Source: Spiroplasma endosymbiont of Polydrusus cervinus (lineage in GTDB: Bacteria > Bacillota_I > Bacilli_A > Mycoplasmatales > Mycoplasmataceae). From it: a DNA stretch of 64,000 nt. Of the stretch, positions 29,437 through 40,033 are shown one piece after another (position 1 is the stretch's first letter; each line of letters begins with the position of its first letter). The notes beneath the pieces are model-generated. The model worked only from the letters and a program-made list of their open reading frames with translations, had not been told where the DNA came from and made no database searches. The stretch is from NCBI RefSeq assembly GCF_964019755.1, contig NZ_OZ026469.1, positions 372,001-436,000 on the forward strand. The letters are read 5' to 3'. The position numbers and the translations under genes were made by a program.

Positions 29437-31560
29437 ATGGCAAAACAAGTATTTAAAAAAATAATAAATAATCGAAAGTTGCTTGTAGAACATGGTCAGT
29501 TAGCAAAACAAGCAAGTGGCTCAGTCTTAGTTCGCTATGGAGAAACGGTTGTTTTAGTAACAGCAACAGTTAATAATAAAGTTAGTGAAGCTGATTTTTT
29601 TCCGTTGACGGTTGTTTTTCAAGAAAAATTATATTCAGTAGGGAAAATCCCAAGGGGATTGTTAAAACGAGAAGGGAAACCATCAGAATATGGGACATTA
29701 TCAGCACGGGTAATTGACCGAGCTTTACGGCCATTATTTTCTGAAAACTTTCGGAATGAAGTGCAAATTGTTATTAATGTTTTAGCAGTTGATAATGATA
29801 ATGATGTTCGAATTGTTAGTTTATTTGCCGCATCATTATCCCTTGGTATTTCAAAAATTCCTTTTGCTGGACCAGTAGTGGGAACATTAGTAATGGTTGA
29901 TCAAAAGAATAATATTATTATTAATCCCTCATTAGAGCAACTAAATGATGGCCAATTGGAACTAATTGTGGCAGGAACAGCGAATGCAATTAATATGGTT
30001 GAAGCAGGGGCCAAAGAAGTTTCCGAGAGTTTAATGTTGCAAGCAATTTTAACTGGCCATGAGGTTATTCAGGAGTTAATTGTTTTTCAAAATGAAATTA
30101 TCGCTAAAGTTGGGGTTTCCAAAATGGCGGTTGAATTGTTTCAAGTTAGACCAGAAATCATGACTTATGTTGATGAAAATTATGCAAAGGAATTAGTTAC
30201 TGCATCACAAATTAAAACAAAGATTAAACGTTATGAGACAATTGAATTTTTAACTGAGCAAGCAATTAGTTATTATCCTGTTCCATCATCGCTTGCGGAG
30301 AAAGAACAAAAAAGGTTAATTACCGAATTAAAAACAGCATTACATGATATTGTTCGCCAAGAAGTACGCCGTCAAATTCTAATTGATAAAAATCGGTTAG
30401 ATGGCCGGAACTTAGATCAAATTCGTCCATTAAGTAGTGAGATTGATATCTTACCAGTTGTTCATGGGAGTGCTTTATTTACGCGTGGTGAAACACAAGT
30501 TTTATCAGTTGTAACGTTAGGAGCATTAGGGAAAAACCAAATTATTGATGGCATTACTGACAAAGAAGGGAAACGCTTTATGCACCATTATAATTTTCCC
30601 CCATTTTCTGTTGGAGAAATTGGCCGAATGGGCCCTCCTTCACGACGAGAAATTGGCCATGGTGCATTAGGAGAGAAGGCCTTAAGTCAAATTATTCCGA
30701 ATGAAAAAGTGTTTCCATATACAATTCGAATTGTTTCAGAAGTTTTAGAATCAAATGGTAGTACTTCGCAGGCATCAATTTGTGCTGCGACATTAGCTTT
30801 AATGGCGGCTGGTGTTCCAATTACAGCTCCCGTAGTGGGAATTGCAATGGGATTAGTTAAAGAGGGGAAAAATTATACTATTTTAACTGATATTCAAGGA
30901 ATGGAAGATCACCTTGGCGATATGGACTTTAAAGTAGCGGGGACGGCAGCGGGGATTTGTACCTTACAAATGGATATTAAAGTTGCGGGGATTGATAAAG
31001 CAATATTAAAAGAGGCATTAATGGTGGCTAAAAAAGCACGTTTAACAATTTTAGAAAATGTCTTGGCTGCCATTGCAACTCCACGGTCGGAGTTAGCCCC
31101 AACAGCGCCAAAAATGAAAACATTTATGATTCCAGTTGATAAAATTCGGAAAGTTATTGGTCCTGGCGGTAAGATGATTACAGCTATTATTGAAAAATCT
31201 GATGATGTCAAAATTTATATTGAAGATGATGGACAAGTTACCATTTATCATAAAGCAACAACAGCAATTGAAAAAGCATATCAATTAATTAAAGCGATTG
31301 CAATGCCCGTTACAATTGGTGAGGAAATAATTGGGCCAGTTGTTAAAATTGAAAAATTTGGGGTTTTTGTTAATTTGAAAGAAAATGTTGATGGTTTAAT
31401 TCATATTTCGAAGTTATCAGACAAACATGTTGAAAAAGCAGAAGATATTGTTCAATTAAATGATAATGTTAAAGTTAAGGTTTTAGAGATTAATGAAAAG
31501 GGGAAAATTAAATTACAATTAATGGAAATTTTACCTGTATACTGTAAAAATAAATCATAA
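29437..31560 (+). CDS. pnp: polynucleotide phosphorylase
   Basis: Phosphorolytic 3'-5' RNA exonuclease of the degradosome. 707 aa; two RNase PH domains, with FPLTVVFQEKLYSVGKIPRG and SARVIDRALRPLF in the first and SALFTRGETQVLSVVTLG, YNFPPFSVGEIGRMG and DIQGMEDHLGDMDFK in the second. Then a KH domain (KIRKVIGPGGKMITAIIEKS near 570) and an S1 domain (GPVVKIEKFGVFVNLKENVD near 630). The last codons (PVYCKNKS) are supplied by a 187-bp palindrome inserted at the end of the S1 domain, so the native C-terminus has been replaced. The core enzyme is intact. Confidence 0.97.
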   Translation: MAKQVFKKIINNRKLLVEHGQLAKQASGSVLVRYGETVVLVTATVNNKVSEADFFPLTVVFQEKLYSVGKIPRGLLKREGKPSEYGTLSARVIDRALRPLFSENFRNEVQIVINVLAVDNDNDVRIVSLFAASLSLGISKIPFAGPVVGTLVMVDQKNNIIINPSLEQLNDGQLELIVAGTANAINMVEAGAKEVSESLMLQAILTGHEVIQELIVFQNEIIAKVGVSKMAVELFQVRPEIMTYVDENYAKELVTASQIKTKIKRYETIEFLTEQAISYYPVPSSLAEKEQKRLITELKTALHDIVRQEVRRQILIDKNRLDGRNLDQIRPLSSEIDILPVVHGSALFTRGETQVLSVVTLGALGKNQIIDGITDKEGKRFMHHYNFPPFSVGEIGRMGPPSRREIGHGALGEKALSQIIPNEKVFPYTIRIVSEVLESNGSTSQASICAATLALMAAGVPITAPVVGIAMGLVKEGKNYTILTDIQGMEDHLGDMDFKVAGTAAGICTLQMDIKVAGIDKAILKEALMVAKKARLTILENVLAAIATPRSELAPTAPKMKTFMIPVDKIRKVIGPGGKMITAIIEKSDDVKIYIEDDGQVTIYHKATTAIEKAYQLIKAIAMPVTIGEEIIGPVVKIEKFGVFVNLKENVDGLIHISKLSDKHVEKAEDIVQLNDNVKVKVLEINEKGKIKLQLMEILPVYCKNKS

Positions 31561-31723
31561 AAAGTTAATAACATTATAACAAATTAAAAATAAAAAACAA
31601 TAATCACAAAAAATATTAAATTAAAAACAATGTTTTTAATTTAATATTTTTTGTGATTATTGTTTTTTATTTTTAATTTGTTATAATGTTATTAACTTTT
31701 TATGATTTATTTTTACAGTATAC
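31537..31723. repeat. full IS30-end palindrome inserted between pnp and tRNA-Trp
   Basis: A 187-bp inverted repeat like that at 27117, with paired changes in both arms (AAAAATAAATC / GATTTATTTTT and AACATTATAAC / GTTATAATGTT), showing that the arms co-vary. It supplies the stop codon of pnp and ends on the base before tRNA-Trp(UCA). TGTTATAAT near 31680-31688 points at the tRNA. Confidence 0.9.
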
Positions 31724-31799
31724 AGGGGTATAGTTCAAGTGGTAGAACATCGGACTTCAAATCCGAGTGTTGTGGGTTCAAGTCCTGCTACCCCTGCCA
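31724..31799 (+). tRNA. tRNA-Trp(UCA), reads UGA
   Basis: Cloverleaf with acceptor AGGGGTA/TACCCCT, anticodon loop CTTCAAA, encoded CCA. The UCA anticodon decodes UGA as Trp and is required by nearly every protein in the window. Confidence 0.96.
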
Positions 31800-31880
31800 T
31801 AACATGAAAAGATGAAAGTATAGAAATACTTTTTTATTTTGCCATATTTCTATTATTATGTTATGCTTGAAAAAGGATTT

Positions 31881-31955
31881 AGGGGTGTAGTTTAATGGTA
31901 AAACAGCGGTCTCCAACACCGTACGTTGTGGGTTCAAGTCCTGCTACCCCTGCCA
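31881..31955 (+). tRNA. tRNA-Trp(CCA)
   Basis: Acceptor AGGGGTG/TACCCCT, anticodon loop TCTCCAA region with CCA, encoded 3' CCA. Adjacent tRNA-Trp(UCA) and tRNA-Trp(CCA) genes are known from S. citri. Confidence 0.96.
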
Positions 31956-31965
31956 GTAAAAAAGT

Positions 31966-32058
31966 GGAAGTATACCCAAGCCTGGTTGAAGGGGGCGGTC
32001 TCGAAAACCGTTAGATGGAGTGATTCATGCAAGAGTTCGAATCTCTTTACTTCCGCCA
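31966..32058 (+). tRNA. tRNA-Ser(CGA)
   Basis: Class II tRNA with a long variable arm, acceptor GGAAGTA/TACTTCC, anticodon loop CTCGAAA, encoded CCA. Third gene of the small tRNA operon. Confidence 0.93.
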
Positions 32059-32062
32059 TTAA

Positions 32063-32126
32063 AATTAAATAACAATAAAAAAACCATTTATAAAGTAGAA
32101 ATGGTTTTTTTATTGTTATTTAATTT
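32063..32126. terminator. bidirectional terminator
   Basis: Long hairpin: AAATAACAATAAAAAAACCA pairs with TGGTTTTTTTATTGTTATTT around a short loop. It ends the tRNA operon (+) and overlaps the 3' end of the convergent degV gene (-). Confidence 0.9.
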
Positions 32127-32973
32127 GAGGAACTGCGACAAAAGCAATTGTATTTAAGCCCGCATGGGCAACAAAAATATTAGCTAAATTTTCAGTTTGA
32201 TATGTAACTTTTAACTTATCTAATTTTTGGATAACGTTGTCCCAAACTTTATTATTACATGCACTTGTTTTTAAAACAAATAATTGAAAGTTTAATTTCA
32301 CTGCTTTCTTAAATTTTTCTCAAGTTTCAACTAATGTTTCAATTAAATTATTTAAAGTTCGTGATGAAGCAATTTTTTTTGGATGTTCACCTCATTGAAT
32401 TAAAATTTTAATTTTGAATAGATTAATTATTGATAATAAAACTTTTCCAACACGACCACCCTTTGATAAACGATCTAGGCTGCCAGGAATCATTGCCATA
32501 TATGTTCTTTGTTCAAGAGCGCTTGTTTTAGCAATGATTTCTTTTATGCTAAGATTTTGTTTTATTAATTCATTAGCATAAATTACTAATGTTTTTAAAG
32601 CAAAAGCTGCTGTGTGATTACAAACAACATGAATTCTACCAAGATATGCTTCATCTTGACTTAGAGTATAAGCTGTTTCATATTGACTTGAAAGTTTTTC
32701 ATCGATTGGATAATGAATAATTTCATCATATGTTTTTAATATTTTATCATATTTTTCCATTAATTCACCAATTGAAGCTTGGCTTGTTTTTGTTGTTCCA
32801 GTTTGAACAATTTCATAAAAATTATATTTTGTTGTTTCTTCTTCAGTATCTAAAATATCAGTTTCATTATTTAAAATAATGTGTAAGGGAATGACATGAA
32901 TACCCAATTGTTTAATTTCTGCTGTTGTAAAACCTGCGGATGAATCAGTTACGATTGCAATTTTTTTACTCAT
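32116..32973 (-). CDS. degV: DegV family fatty-acid-binding protein (1)
   Basis: 285 aa. DegV/FakB-type protein that binds a fatty acid for phosphorylation by FakA before use in phospholipid synthesis. N-terminal IAIVTDSSAGFTTAEIKQLG and VIPLHIILNN are typical; TTKTSQASIGELMEKY near 62 and the DRLSKGGRVGKVLLSI region near 165 are conserved. SD AGGAGG. It lies just downstream of a second degV (16 nt gap), as a tandem pair on the minus strand. Confidence 0.9.
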
Positions 32974-32988
32974 TAGCTGGACCTCCTT

Positions 32989-33831
32989 TTATTGATCTCA
33001 ACATACTAACACGACTGTATTTGCTCCTGTATGAGCTGCGATAACATTTGGCAAAATGTATGTCGAATTAATTTTAGCACCCGCATCGTCAATAATGTTA
33101 TAAACTTCTTGCAAAGTTTCATCATCAGTTTTTGAATGCAATAAAATAATATTTTTTCAATTTTGCCGTTCTTTTTTAATTTGTTGGAAAGTTGTTTCGA
33201 CAGCTTTTTTAAATGTTCTAGTTTTGTTAAATTTATCAATGCGACCATCATATCTCAAAATAGGTGTTATTTTTAAAAGCGATGCTAAGGCTGCAGCTGT
33301 TGCTGTAATTCGCCCTCCACGCTTTAAAGTTTCCAAACTTTTTGAGATAATGAATGCGCTAACTTTTGTTTTAATTAAATCAAGTTTTGGTTGAATTTCT
33401 GTTAATTTAATTCCTTCACCAATTCATTGATAAACTAAATCAATCATATATACCAATAGTTGACTTACACCATCAGTATCAATAATAAAAACCTTGTCTT
33501 TATATTCATCACCTTGTGCTAACATTGAGATATTTTCATGTTGGCCAGATAATCCTTTTGATAATCCCATAAAAACAATGCCATCATATTTTTTTAATAA
33601 TTCGTTTCAAGCACTTAACATTTTCCCCATTGGAATCTGACTAGTTTTAATTACTTGATGTTCTAAGATATCATAAAATTCATTAAAAGAAATAATATCT
33701 TCATCATCTTCAACTTCACTACCATCTGGGAAATTTAGTAATAATGGTAACAAATAGGTATCTTCGTATTTTTTTAGTTCTCCTTTTTTAATTCCTGACG
33801 ATGAGTCGATTATTAATGCATCTTTGCGCAT
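32989..33831 (-). CDS. degV: DegV family protein (2)
   Basis: 280 aa, ATG 33831 with SD GGAGG. Starts MRKDALIIDSSSGIKKGELK; KTSQIPMGKMLSAWNELLKK near 72, the SGQHENISMLAQ region, and SLETLKRGGRITATAAALAS near 165. The C-terminus INSTYILPNVIAAHTGANTV matches the family. Divergent from its neighbour; the two copies probably bind different acyl chains, as FakB paralogues do. plsX further along uses the same acyl-phosphate pathway. Confidence 0.88.
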
Positions 33832-33960
33832 ATTTTTCCTCCATATATTTTCTGTAATTTTAAGTATCATTGAATCTAAGTTAATGTATTGTTAATGTTT
33901 TAACAATAAATTAATTATAAACTTTGATATAATAATTTCAAGGACGAAAGGAAGATAACA

Positions 33961-35054
33961 ATGAAAATTAGTGCGGAAAAGCAAAAAAATGTATGAAAGT
34001 ATTTTACAAGCATTTGGTCCATCTGGATGTGAATATCAAGTTGCTACATTGCTAAAAGAATACTATCAAAAATATACGTCAGAAATAATTCAAGATAACT
34101 TGGGGGAGTTGTTTTGCTGTCATCCGAAAGTAAAAGAGGATTGCAAATCCCAAAAAAGTAATGTTAATGGCACACGGTGATGAAGTTGGTTTTATGGTTA
34201 GTCAAATTAATAGTAAAGGATTAGTTCGGATTAACCCTTTAGGTGGAATTTGAGAACAAACATTATTAGCTAAGCGAGTAAAGTTGTTAAAAGATGATGG
34301 GTCATTTCTAAGTGGAGCAATTTCAGTAATTACACCGCATTTATTATCGCCAGAAGCGCGATCAAAACCAACACCAATTGCTAACATGCTAGTTGATTTT
34401 GGTTTTTCTACGCAAGCAGAAGCATATGCGGCAGGAATTTGGGAAGGGAACGTTGTTATTTGTGAAGGGTCAACACTCTTTTTAAATGATAAAAGATTAT
34501 TATCTAAAGCAATTGATAACTAGATGGGAGTTATTTTAGGTTTAGAAGTTCTAGAACAAATTAAAAATAAAAAATTAGATTATGATTTATATGTTGGTTT
34601 TAGTGTACAAGAGGAAGTTGGAACACGAGGAGTTAAAACAGCAACAGCATTAATTAATCCTGATTTTGGCATTGTCACAGCTGTTTCGCCAGGACAAGAT
34701 TATAAATCAGCAACAATTTTTGGATAATTAGGACAAGGGGTAATGTTACGTGGAATGGATAATGGTTATATTACTCGGTATGATTTAATTCAATATCAAC
34801 TTAAATTAATGTAAGAGCATCAGATTAAATATCAATTTTATATTTCACCAGGAGGAACAGATGCTGGGGCTGTTCATTTATCAGGAGCAGGTGTATCAAG
34901 AATTCAAGCGTGTTTAATTGCGCGTAATTTTCACACAATTAGTGGTATTATTGATTTAGATGACTTTAATGAAACAATTAAGTTAGTAACAACTATTATC
35001 GCGGATATAGATGAAACAAAAATTAAGAAATTTAATTGAAGTAGTAAGGAGTAA
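33961..35054 (+). pseudogene. M42 family aminopeptidase, decayed
   Basis: Metal-dependent M42 peptidase (glutamyl aminopeptidase/endoglucanase type). Family pieces appear in three frames: YESILQAFGPSGCEYQVATL, then LMAHGDEVGFMVSQINSKGL, GISMNP-type region, and YISPGGTDAGAVHLSGAGVS near the end. Lesions: an early frameshift near 33990, another near 34130-34160, TAG at 34521 within DN*MGVILG, TAA near 34726, and TAA near 34812 in LM*EHQIKYQFY. The gene is clearly dead, with accumulated mutations but little deletion. Confidence 0.88.
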
Positions 35055-35056
35055 AA

Positions 35057-35672
35057 ATGGAAGCAAAAAAATTGGTTTATTTTATAATCAAGGCTTTGAT
35101 GTTTTAATTTGTTATCAACCATCAGCAACACCGACCTGTCATGTTATTAAGTAATGATTATGTTTTCTTTTATAATTAAAGATAACCAATGTTGTGGTTT
35201 TAATTTGTTAAATGTTAGTAAATATTTAACAACCCCTTTATGGTTAGGTGTTAATAGTGATAATAATGATTTATTAGCTGAATTAGGAACTATTTTTAAA
35301 CAAAAAGATTGTTCTTTTAATAATATTAATGAAGAACCGTAATTTGTTGTTGTAAAAATTATTGAGCGAGAAAAACATCCTAATTCTGATAAACTAAGTA
35401 TTTGCCAAGTAAAAATTGGTTCAACAACAGAACAAATTATTTGTGGTGCGGATAATTGCAATGCTGGGAAATTAGTTGTTGTTGCGCATGTTGGGGCTAT
35501 TATGCCATCAACATTGCAAATTATTCTTAGTGAGTTATGAGGAGTTATTTCGAATGGGATGCTCTGTTCTGAACGAGAGTTAGGTTTAGAAGTTACTACT
35601 ACTGGAAAAAAATTATGTTATTACCAGAAAAACAATATCATCTTGGCAATAGTTTTTGAAAGGAATATTATA
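35057..35672 (+). pseudogene. YtpR-type tRNA-binding domain protein, decayed
   Basis: Pieces of a protein with a tRNA-binding OB domain as in YtpR/PheT: GLFYNQGFDVLICYQPSATP, then LLNVSKYLTTPLWLGV, KIIEREKHPNSDKLSICQVK, CGADNCNAGKLVVVAHVGAI, and NGMLCSERELGL. Disrupted by a frameshift near 35070, TAA near 35147 and 35341, and a shift near 35605. It follows the dead M42 gene, so the two probably formed an operon that decayed together, upstream of the intact pncB. Confidence 0.85.
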
Positions 35673-36695
35673 ATGGGAAAAATTAAGGCAGGATATTATA
35701 GTGCAGTCTATTTTTTAAAAACAGCAAATATTTTAAAACATGAAAAACCGAATGATATCGTAACAATACAATTTTTTCAACGAGAAGAAAATGTTATTTT
35801 AGCCGGAATTGATGCATGTGTTGAGTTATTAAAAACAGAAGCTTTTAATTCAGAAAGTTTAGAAATTGTTGCCTTAACAGATGGTGATTTAATTCAAGCA
35901 AATGAGCCTGTTTTAAAAATAACAGGACATTATTATCAGTTTGGTCATTTAGAAGGCATTATTGATGGAATTTTAGCACGACAAACAAGTATTGCAACTA
36001 ACTGCCATCGTGTTTTACAAGCAGCAAACAATAAACCAGTCATATATATGAATGACCGTAGTGATTATTATTATAATCAAGAAAATGATGGAGCAGCTGC
36101 TAAAATTGGTGGCATAACTAATTTTGTTACTGCTGCGCAAGTAACAAAATTAGAAGACAATTATGAACCAATGGGAACTGTTCCGCATGCTTTAATTCAA
36201 GCCTTTAATGGTGATTTAATTGTTGCATTAAAAGCGTATCAAAATTTTTATCCAACTGATAAACTAGTAGCTTTAGTCGATTATAATAATGATGTTATTA
36301 CTGATACGTTACAAGTAGCGCATCAGTTTTCAAATTTATATGCAGTTCGTGTTGATACTTCAAAAGCATTAATTGATAAATATTTTGTTGGAAAAGAGAG
36401 TAAATATCCGGCAGATGAAATTAATGGTGTTAATAAGCATTTAATTCGAGCTTTACGACAAGCTTTAGATCATGAGGGATATCAACATGTTAAAATTATT
36501 GTTTCCTCAGGTTTTAATGCTCAGAAAATTGCTACTTTTGAAAAAGAAGGTGTTCCCGTTGATATTTATGGTGTTGGTAAATTGTTGGCAAAAATTAATA
36601 TTGGTTTTACTGGTGATGCGGTGCAATTAAATGGTGTTGATCAAGCAAAAGTTGGCCGTCATAATATTGTTTCAAATCGACTAGTTAAAAAATAA
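35673..36695 (+). CDS. pncB: nicotinate phosphoribosyltransferase
   Basis: 340 aa; makes nicotinate mononucleotide from nicotinate and PRPP for NAD synthesis. Starts MGKIKAGYYSAVYFLKTANI. The core has FFQREENVILAGIDACVELL, DGDLIQANEPVLKITGHY, and GILARQTSIATNCHRVL. Then GGITNFVTAAQVTKLEDN, GTVPHALIQAFNGD, and the phosphate-binding IYGVGKLLAKINIGFTGDAV near the end. SD AAAGGA. It survives between a decayed operon upstream and repeats downstream. Confidence 0.93.
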   Translation: MGKIKAGYYSAVYFLKTANILKHEKPNDIVTIQFFQREENVILAGIDACVELLKTEAFNSESLEIVALTDGDLIQANEPVLKITGHYYQFGHLEGIIDGILARQTSIATNCHRVLQAANNKPVIYMNDRSDYYYNQENDGAAAKIGGITNFVTAAQVTKLEDNYEPMGTVPHALIQAFNGDLIVALKAYQNFYPTDKLVALVDYNNDVITDTLQVAHQFSNLYAVRVDTSKALIDKYFVGKESKYPADEINGVNKHLIRALRQALDHEGYQHVKIIVSSGFNAQKIATFEKEGVPVDIYGVGKLLAKINIGFTGDAVQLNGVDQAKVGRHNIVSNRLVKK

Positions 36696-36701
36696 AAAAT
36701 G

Positions 36702-36945
36702 TGTATACTGTAAAAGTAAATCATAAAAAGTTGGTCGTATGTAAAAAATAAGGGTTTTTGTTTTTAAATGTTATTTTGTTCAATAAAATAAAGACATTTT
36801 TTACCTGTTTTTATAAAACCCTTCTTTTTTCCATGCGACCAAAAAGTTAATAAAATTATAACAAATTAAAAATAAAAAACAATAATCACAAAAAATATTA
36901 AATTAAAAGTATTGTTTTTAATATTTATTTTTAAAAGGCATCATA
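36702..36945. repeat. half IS30-end palindrome split by a 108-bp inverted-repeat insertion
   Basis: The palindrome arm begins at 36702 (GTATACTGTAAAAGTAAATC), is interrupted at 36733-36840, and continues to about 36945. AAAAAGTT flanks the insert on both sides (36725-36732 and 36841-36848), an 8-bp target duplication. Confidence 0.9.
36733..36840. mobile_element. 108-bp MITE-like element with GGTCG ends
   Basis: Ends GGTCGTATG and CATGCGACC, with imperfect inner inverted repeats (AAGGGTTTTTG / AAAACCCTT). Flanked by an 8-bp duplication AAAAAGTT. No coding capacity. Partial relatives occur near 6270-6350 and 62945-62988. Confidence 0.85.
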
Positions 36946-36953
36946 GACTGCAC

Positions 36954-38171
36954 CCAAAAAAGTAAGTAAAGAAAAAAAGTCTTTGCTAAACTTTAAAGGA
37001 GGTGCATTTTTATATGGCAAGAAAAGGACAAAAATTTAATAAATATACAGCATATTTTCGAAAAATGATAGTACACGAGGTTAAAAATAATAGTATAAGT
37101 TTTATTGCAAAAAAATATCAAATTAATAAAAAACTGTTGCTTCATGGTATGAAAATTTTAAGAAAGGAATTTTAAACACCAATAAAGGTCCAAAAGAATC
37201 ATTTGAAAAAAGAGATTTAAACTATTACAAAGTTAGGTATGAATTACTAAAAAAGCTTCATGACTTTTACAATTAAATAAAAGAAAAATTGTATCTTTTA
37301 TCAAAGAAAACATTAATAAATATCCACTAAATTTATTACTTGATATAACAGATTTAAAGCGTAGTTATTGAGATAAATATAAAAATTATTCAAGTAATGG
37401 TAAGGATAGCGAATCATTAAAAAATATTGTAAAAGTCTATGAAGAAAATTTAAAACAATTTGGTTATCGTCGAATTACCAAATATTTAAAAGAAGATTAT
37501 GGCATTGTTTATAATACTAAGAAAGTATTGCGAATTATGAAAGAAAATAATATTCAAGCTGAATATGTAAAGCGTATGCGTAGAAAAATATTAATAAAAC
37601 AAAATAGAAATAAAAATATAATTAAATATCCTGATTTAGTAAATCGTAATTTTAATGATATTAAAGAAAGATTTTCAATTTTATTTACTGATGTAACTTA
37701 TTTAATTTGAAATGGTAAAAAACATTATCAATCAACAATACTTGATGGATATACTAAAGAAATTATTGATGTAAAATGATCAAAATTTAATAATAACAAA
37801 CTTGTAATTGATAATTTAAATGATGCAATTAATAAAATTAAAAAAATAAAAAAAGATTTAAATAAAATAATAATTCATTCAGATCACGGATATCAATATA
37901 CATCTAAAGATTACAATAGTAAATGTTTAGATAACAAAATTATAATTTCAATGGGTAAAAATTATCATTGTGCAGACAACATTATTATTGAAAGTTTTCA
38001 TTCATTACTTAAAAAAGGAACAATCCATAATAAAAATTATAAATCTCATAATGAATATATTAATGATGTTAAAAAATGAAATAAATGATATTCAAACCAA
38101 AAAGAAAAATATATAATAAATGAAAGTTTGTAAACCTTTTTATTAATACGTACTAAACGGGGTGCAGTCTA
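36954..38171 (+). mobile_element. IS3 family (IS150 group) element, copy 3
   Basis: Ends TAGACTGCACCC/GGGTGCAGTCTA. orfA starts at 37014 (SD GGAGGTGC) but has six As in NKKTVASW and is frameshifted. The slippery A AAA AAG lies at 37249-37255. orfB is open from the -1 frame (KKASWLLQLN) to TAA at 38133, with DVTYL, HSDHGYQYT and IIIESFHSLL, so the integrase part is intact. No target duplication (left TCA, right TAA). The right flank contains a 22-bp scrap of the IS30-type transposase and a palindrome end. Confidence 0.92.
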
Positions 38172-38266
38172 TAATACAATACTTGCCTTTTTACAGTATA
38201 CAATCCATGTGACCTAAAAATATATAATATAGTAAAATACCTTTTTAAATAGATAAGGAGAAAATG

Positions 38267-39790
38267 ATGAAAAAACTATTAAGTATTTTAAGCACTTTTT
38301 ATTGACTACAACGGGCACTTTTAGTGTCGCTAGTTGTATGATACGGAATAAGAATTTAGTTAAAAATGAAGAATATAATGGCGAACTAAACCAAGATATT
38401 AATACCTTTTATAAACTAATGGTAGAAGCTAAAAAAACATTTCAAACATGATGGAAGGCAAAAGAATTAATTAATATTAATGATTATTCTGAACATGTTG
38501 CTAAATTTAATGAGTTTATTACAACTTTAAAAGAAGATGAAACAAAAATAATTAATGGTGCAAATATTGGCCCTTGACCTTTTTTAAAACAATTAGTTAG
38601 TGATTTTAAAAAAGAAGTTAATAATATTAATGAGGAGATTGTTAATGATTATAGTAATTTTTATCCTGATCCTACGAAAGCGCCACCAATAATGTTTAGC
38701 GAGGATAAGATTAATTTTAGAATTGAAAAAGTTAATTTTGATTTTAGTTATGACATTAATTTTAAAGAACTGTCACAACCTGATGGATGAACACAAAGAG
38801 TTGGTTATTATTAGTAATAATCTTGAAGAACTAAGTAATGTGCAAGATAAACTTGAGTCATGGTTTCTTCAATTTATTAATGATTTGTTTGAAACCCAAC
38901 AAAATAAAATTATGGTCAGATTAAATGATCAGTTTAATGAAATTGATACGTATAATATAATTTGACCAATTATTAAACAAGAGCTAGAGAATAAAAAAAT
39001 ATATTTAGTAATATGCCTGCTTTTGCTGAATTTTTTAACACTCTAAATTTATGAAGTCCATTTGCGAAAACTGATTCAATCTTAAACTGCGTAGGGGAAG
39101 GTTATCAACCAGAAAAATTAACCAAGGAAAACTTTTTAAAACTTTATAAAGAAAAGAATCATATTGTTAGTGAGGGTGATTATTATGTTAAAGCAGATAT
39201 AACATATTTTTACCAATGAATTTTATAATTGAAAATTTACCATTTAAGGATAAAAAAAGTAATTGAAGAACATTAAAAACACCAATTAAAGTTTTGGTGG
39301 CAAAAAAGCAAGTTGATCAACAATTAGAGCAATTTGCGGAAAAGACAATGGCCTTTTGACAACATTATAAAATAGAAACTTATAATGATAAAATTGTTTT
39401 CAATATGAATCAAACTGATTTTGATAAATTACTCGGAGAGGTTAATTCATTTAAACCAAATAGTTCAGTAAATTCAAGAATTTCTCTAATTTTTAAAATG
39501 ATTTTTAATTTTTTTAAGAATCCTACTGGCACAATAAGTGCCTTTAAAACAAAGTTTTATCAAACTACTGCTATAGATGCCAAAGGAATTGTTCCTAAAT
39601 TTAAAATGGAAATAATAACTGATGATAAAACTATTACAATTAAATTATTTCGGAATCATTATACTAATGGTTGAATATCCAGATTATTATATTAAATTTT
39701 ACTTACAATAACTTTGGGTATAGTTTCTTTTTTAAACCTGATAAGGAAGAAAACAATAATCCCGATGATGACGAGTATCAATTTTTATAA
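38267..39790 (+). pseudogene. decayed Spiroplasma lipoprotein
   Basis: Starts MKKLLSILST after SD AAGGAG; then one T is missing from a poly-T, so the signal peptide shifts from the frame that continues LLTTTGTFSVASCMIRNKNL. The protein sequence can be followed through further shifts near 38785, 38995 and 39220: QDINTFYKLMVEAKKTFQTW, QDKLESWFLQFINDLFETQQ, MPAFAEFFNTLNLWSPFAKT, and NSRISLIFKMIFNFFKNPTG. Stops close all frames by 39790. It is one large degenerate lipoprotein; the function is unknown. Confidence 0.75.
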
Positions 39791-39850
39791 ACATTTGAAT
39801 TTAAAGTAAATTAATTTTTGCATTAAACGTTAGAAAGTTAAAGTTTCTTA

Positions 39851-39890
39851 AAAAAACAGATAATTAAATAGTTTTAATATCTGTTTTTTA
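39851..39890 (+). terminator. intrinsic terminator
   Basis: AAAAAACAGATA pairs with TATCTGTTTTTT around AATTAAATAGTTTTAA. Ends the decayed lipoprotein region and precedes the membrane-protein operon. Confidence 0.8.
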
Positions 39891-40033
39891 ATATTTTTTA
39901 GGGTTTTCTTCTATAATATAGTTATTCTTGAATTACATAATTTATTTTTAACAATTTTACATTTTACATTAATTTAGGAATAATGTTATAATAATATAAG
40001 AAAAATATAATCAAATCTATGAAGGTGATGGTA

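Noticed and set aside
30909-31284. Minus-strand ORFs within pnp
   Set aside because: They are shadows of the conserved pnp frame with no ribosome sites.
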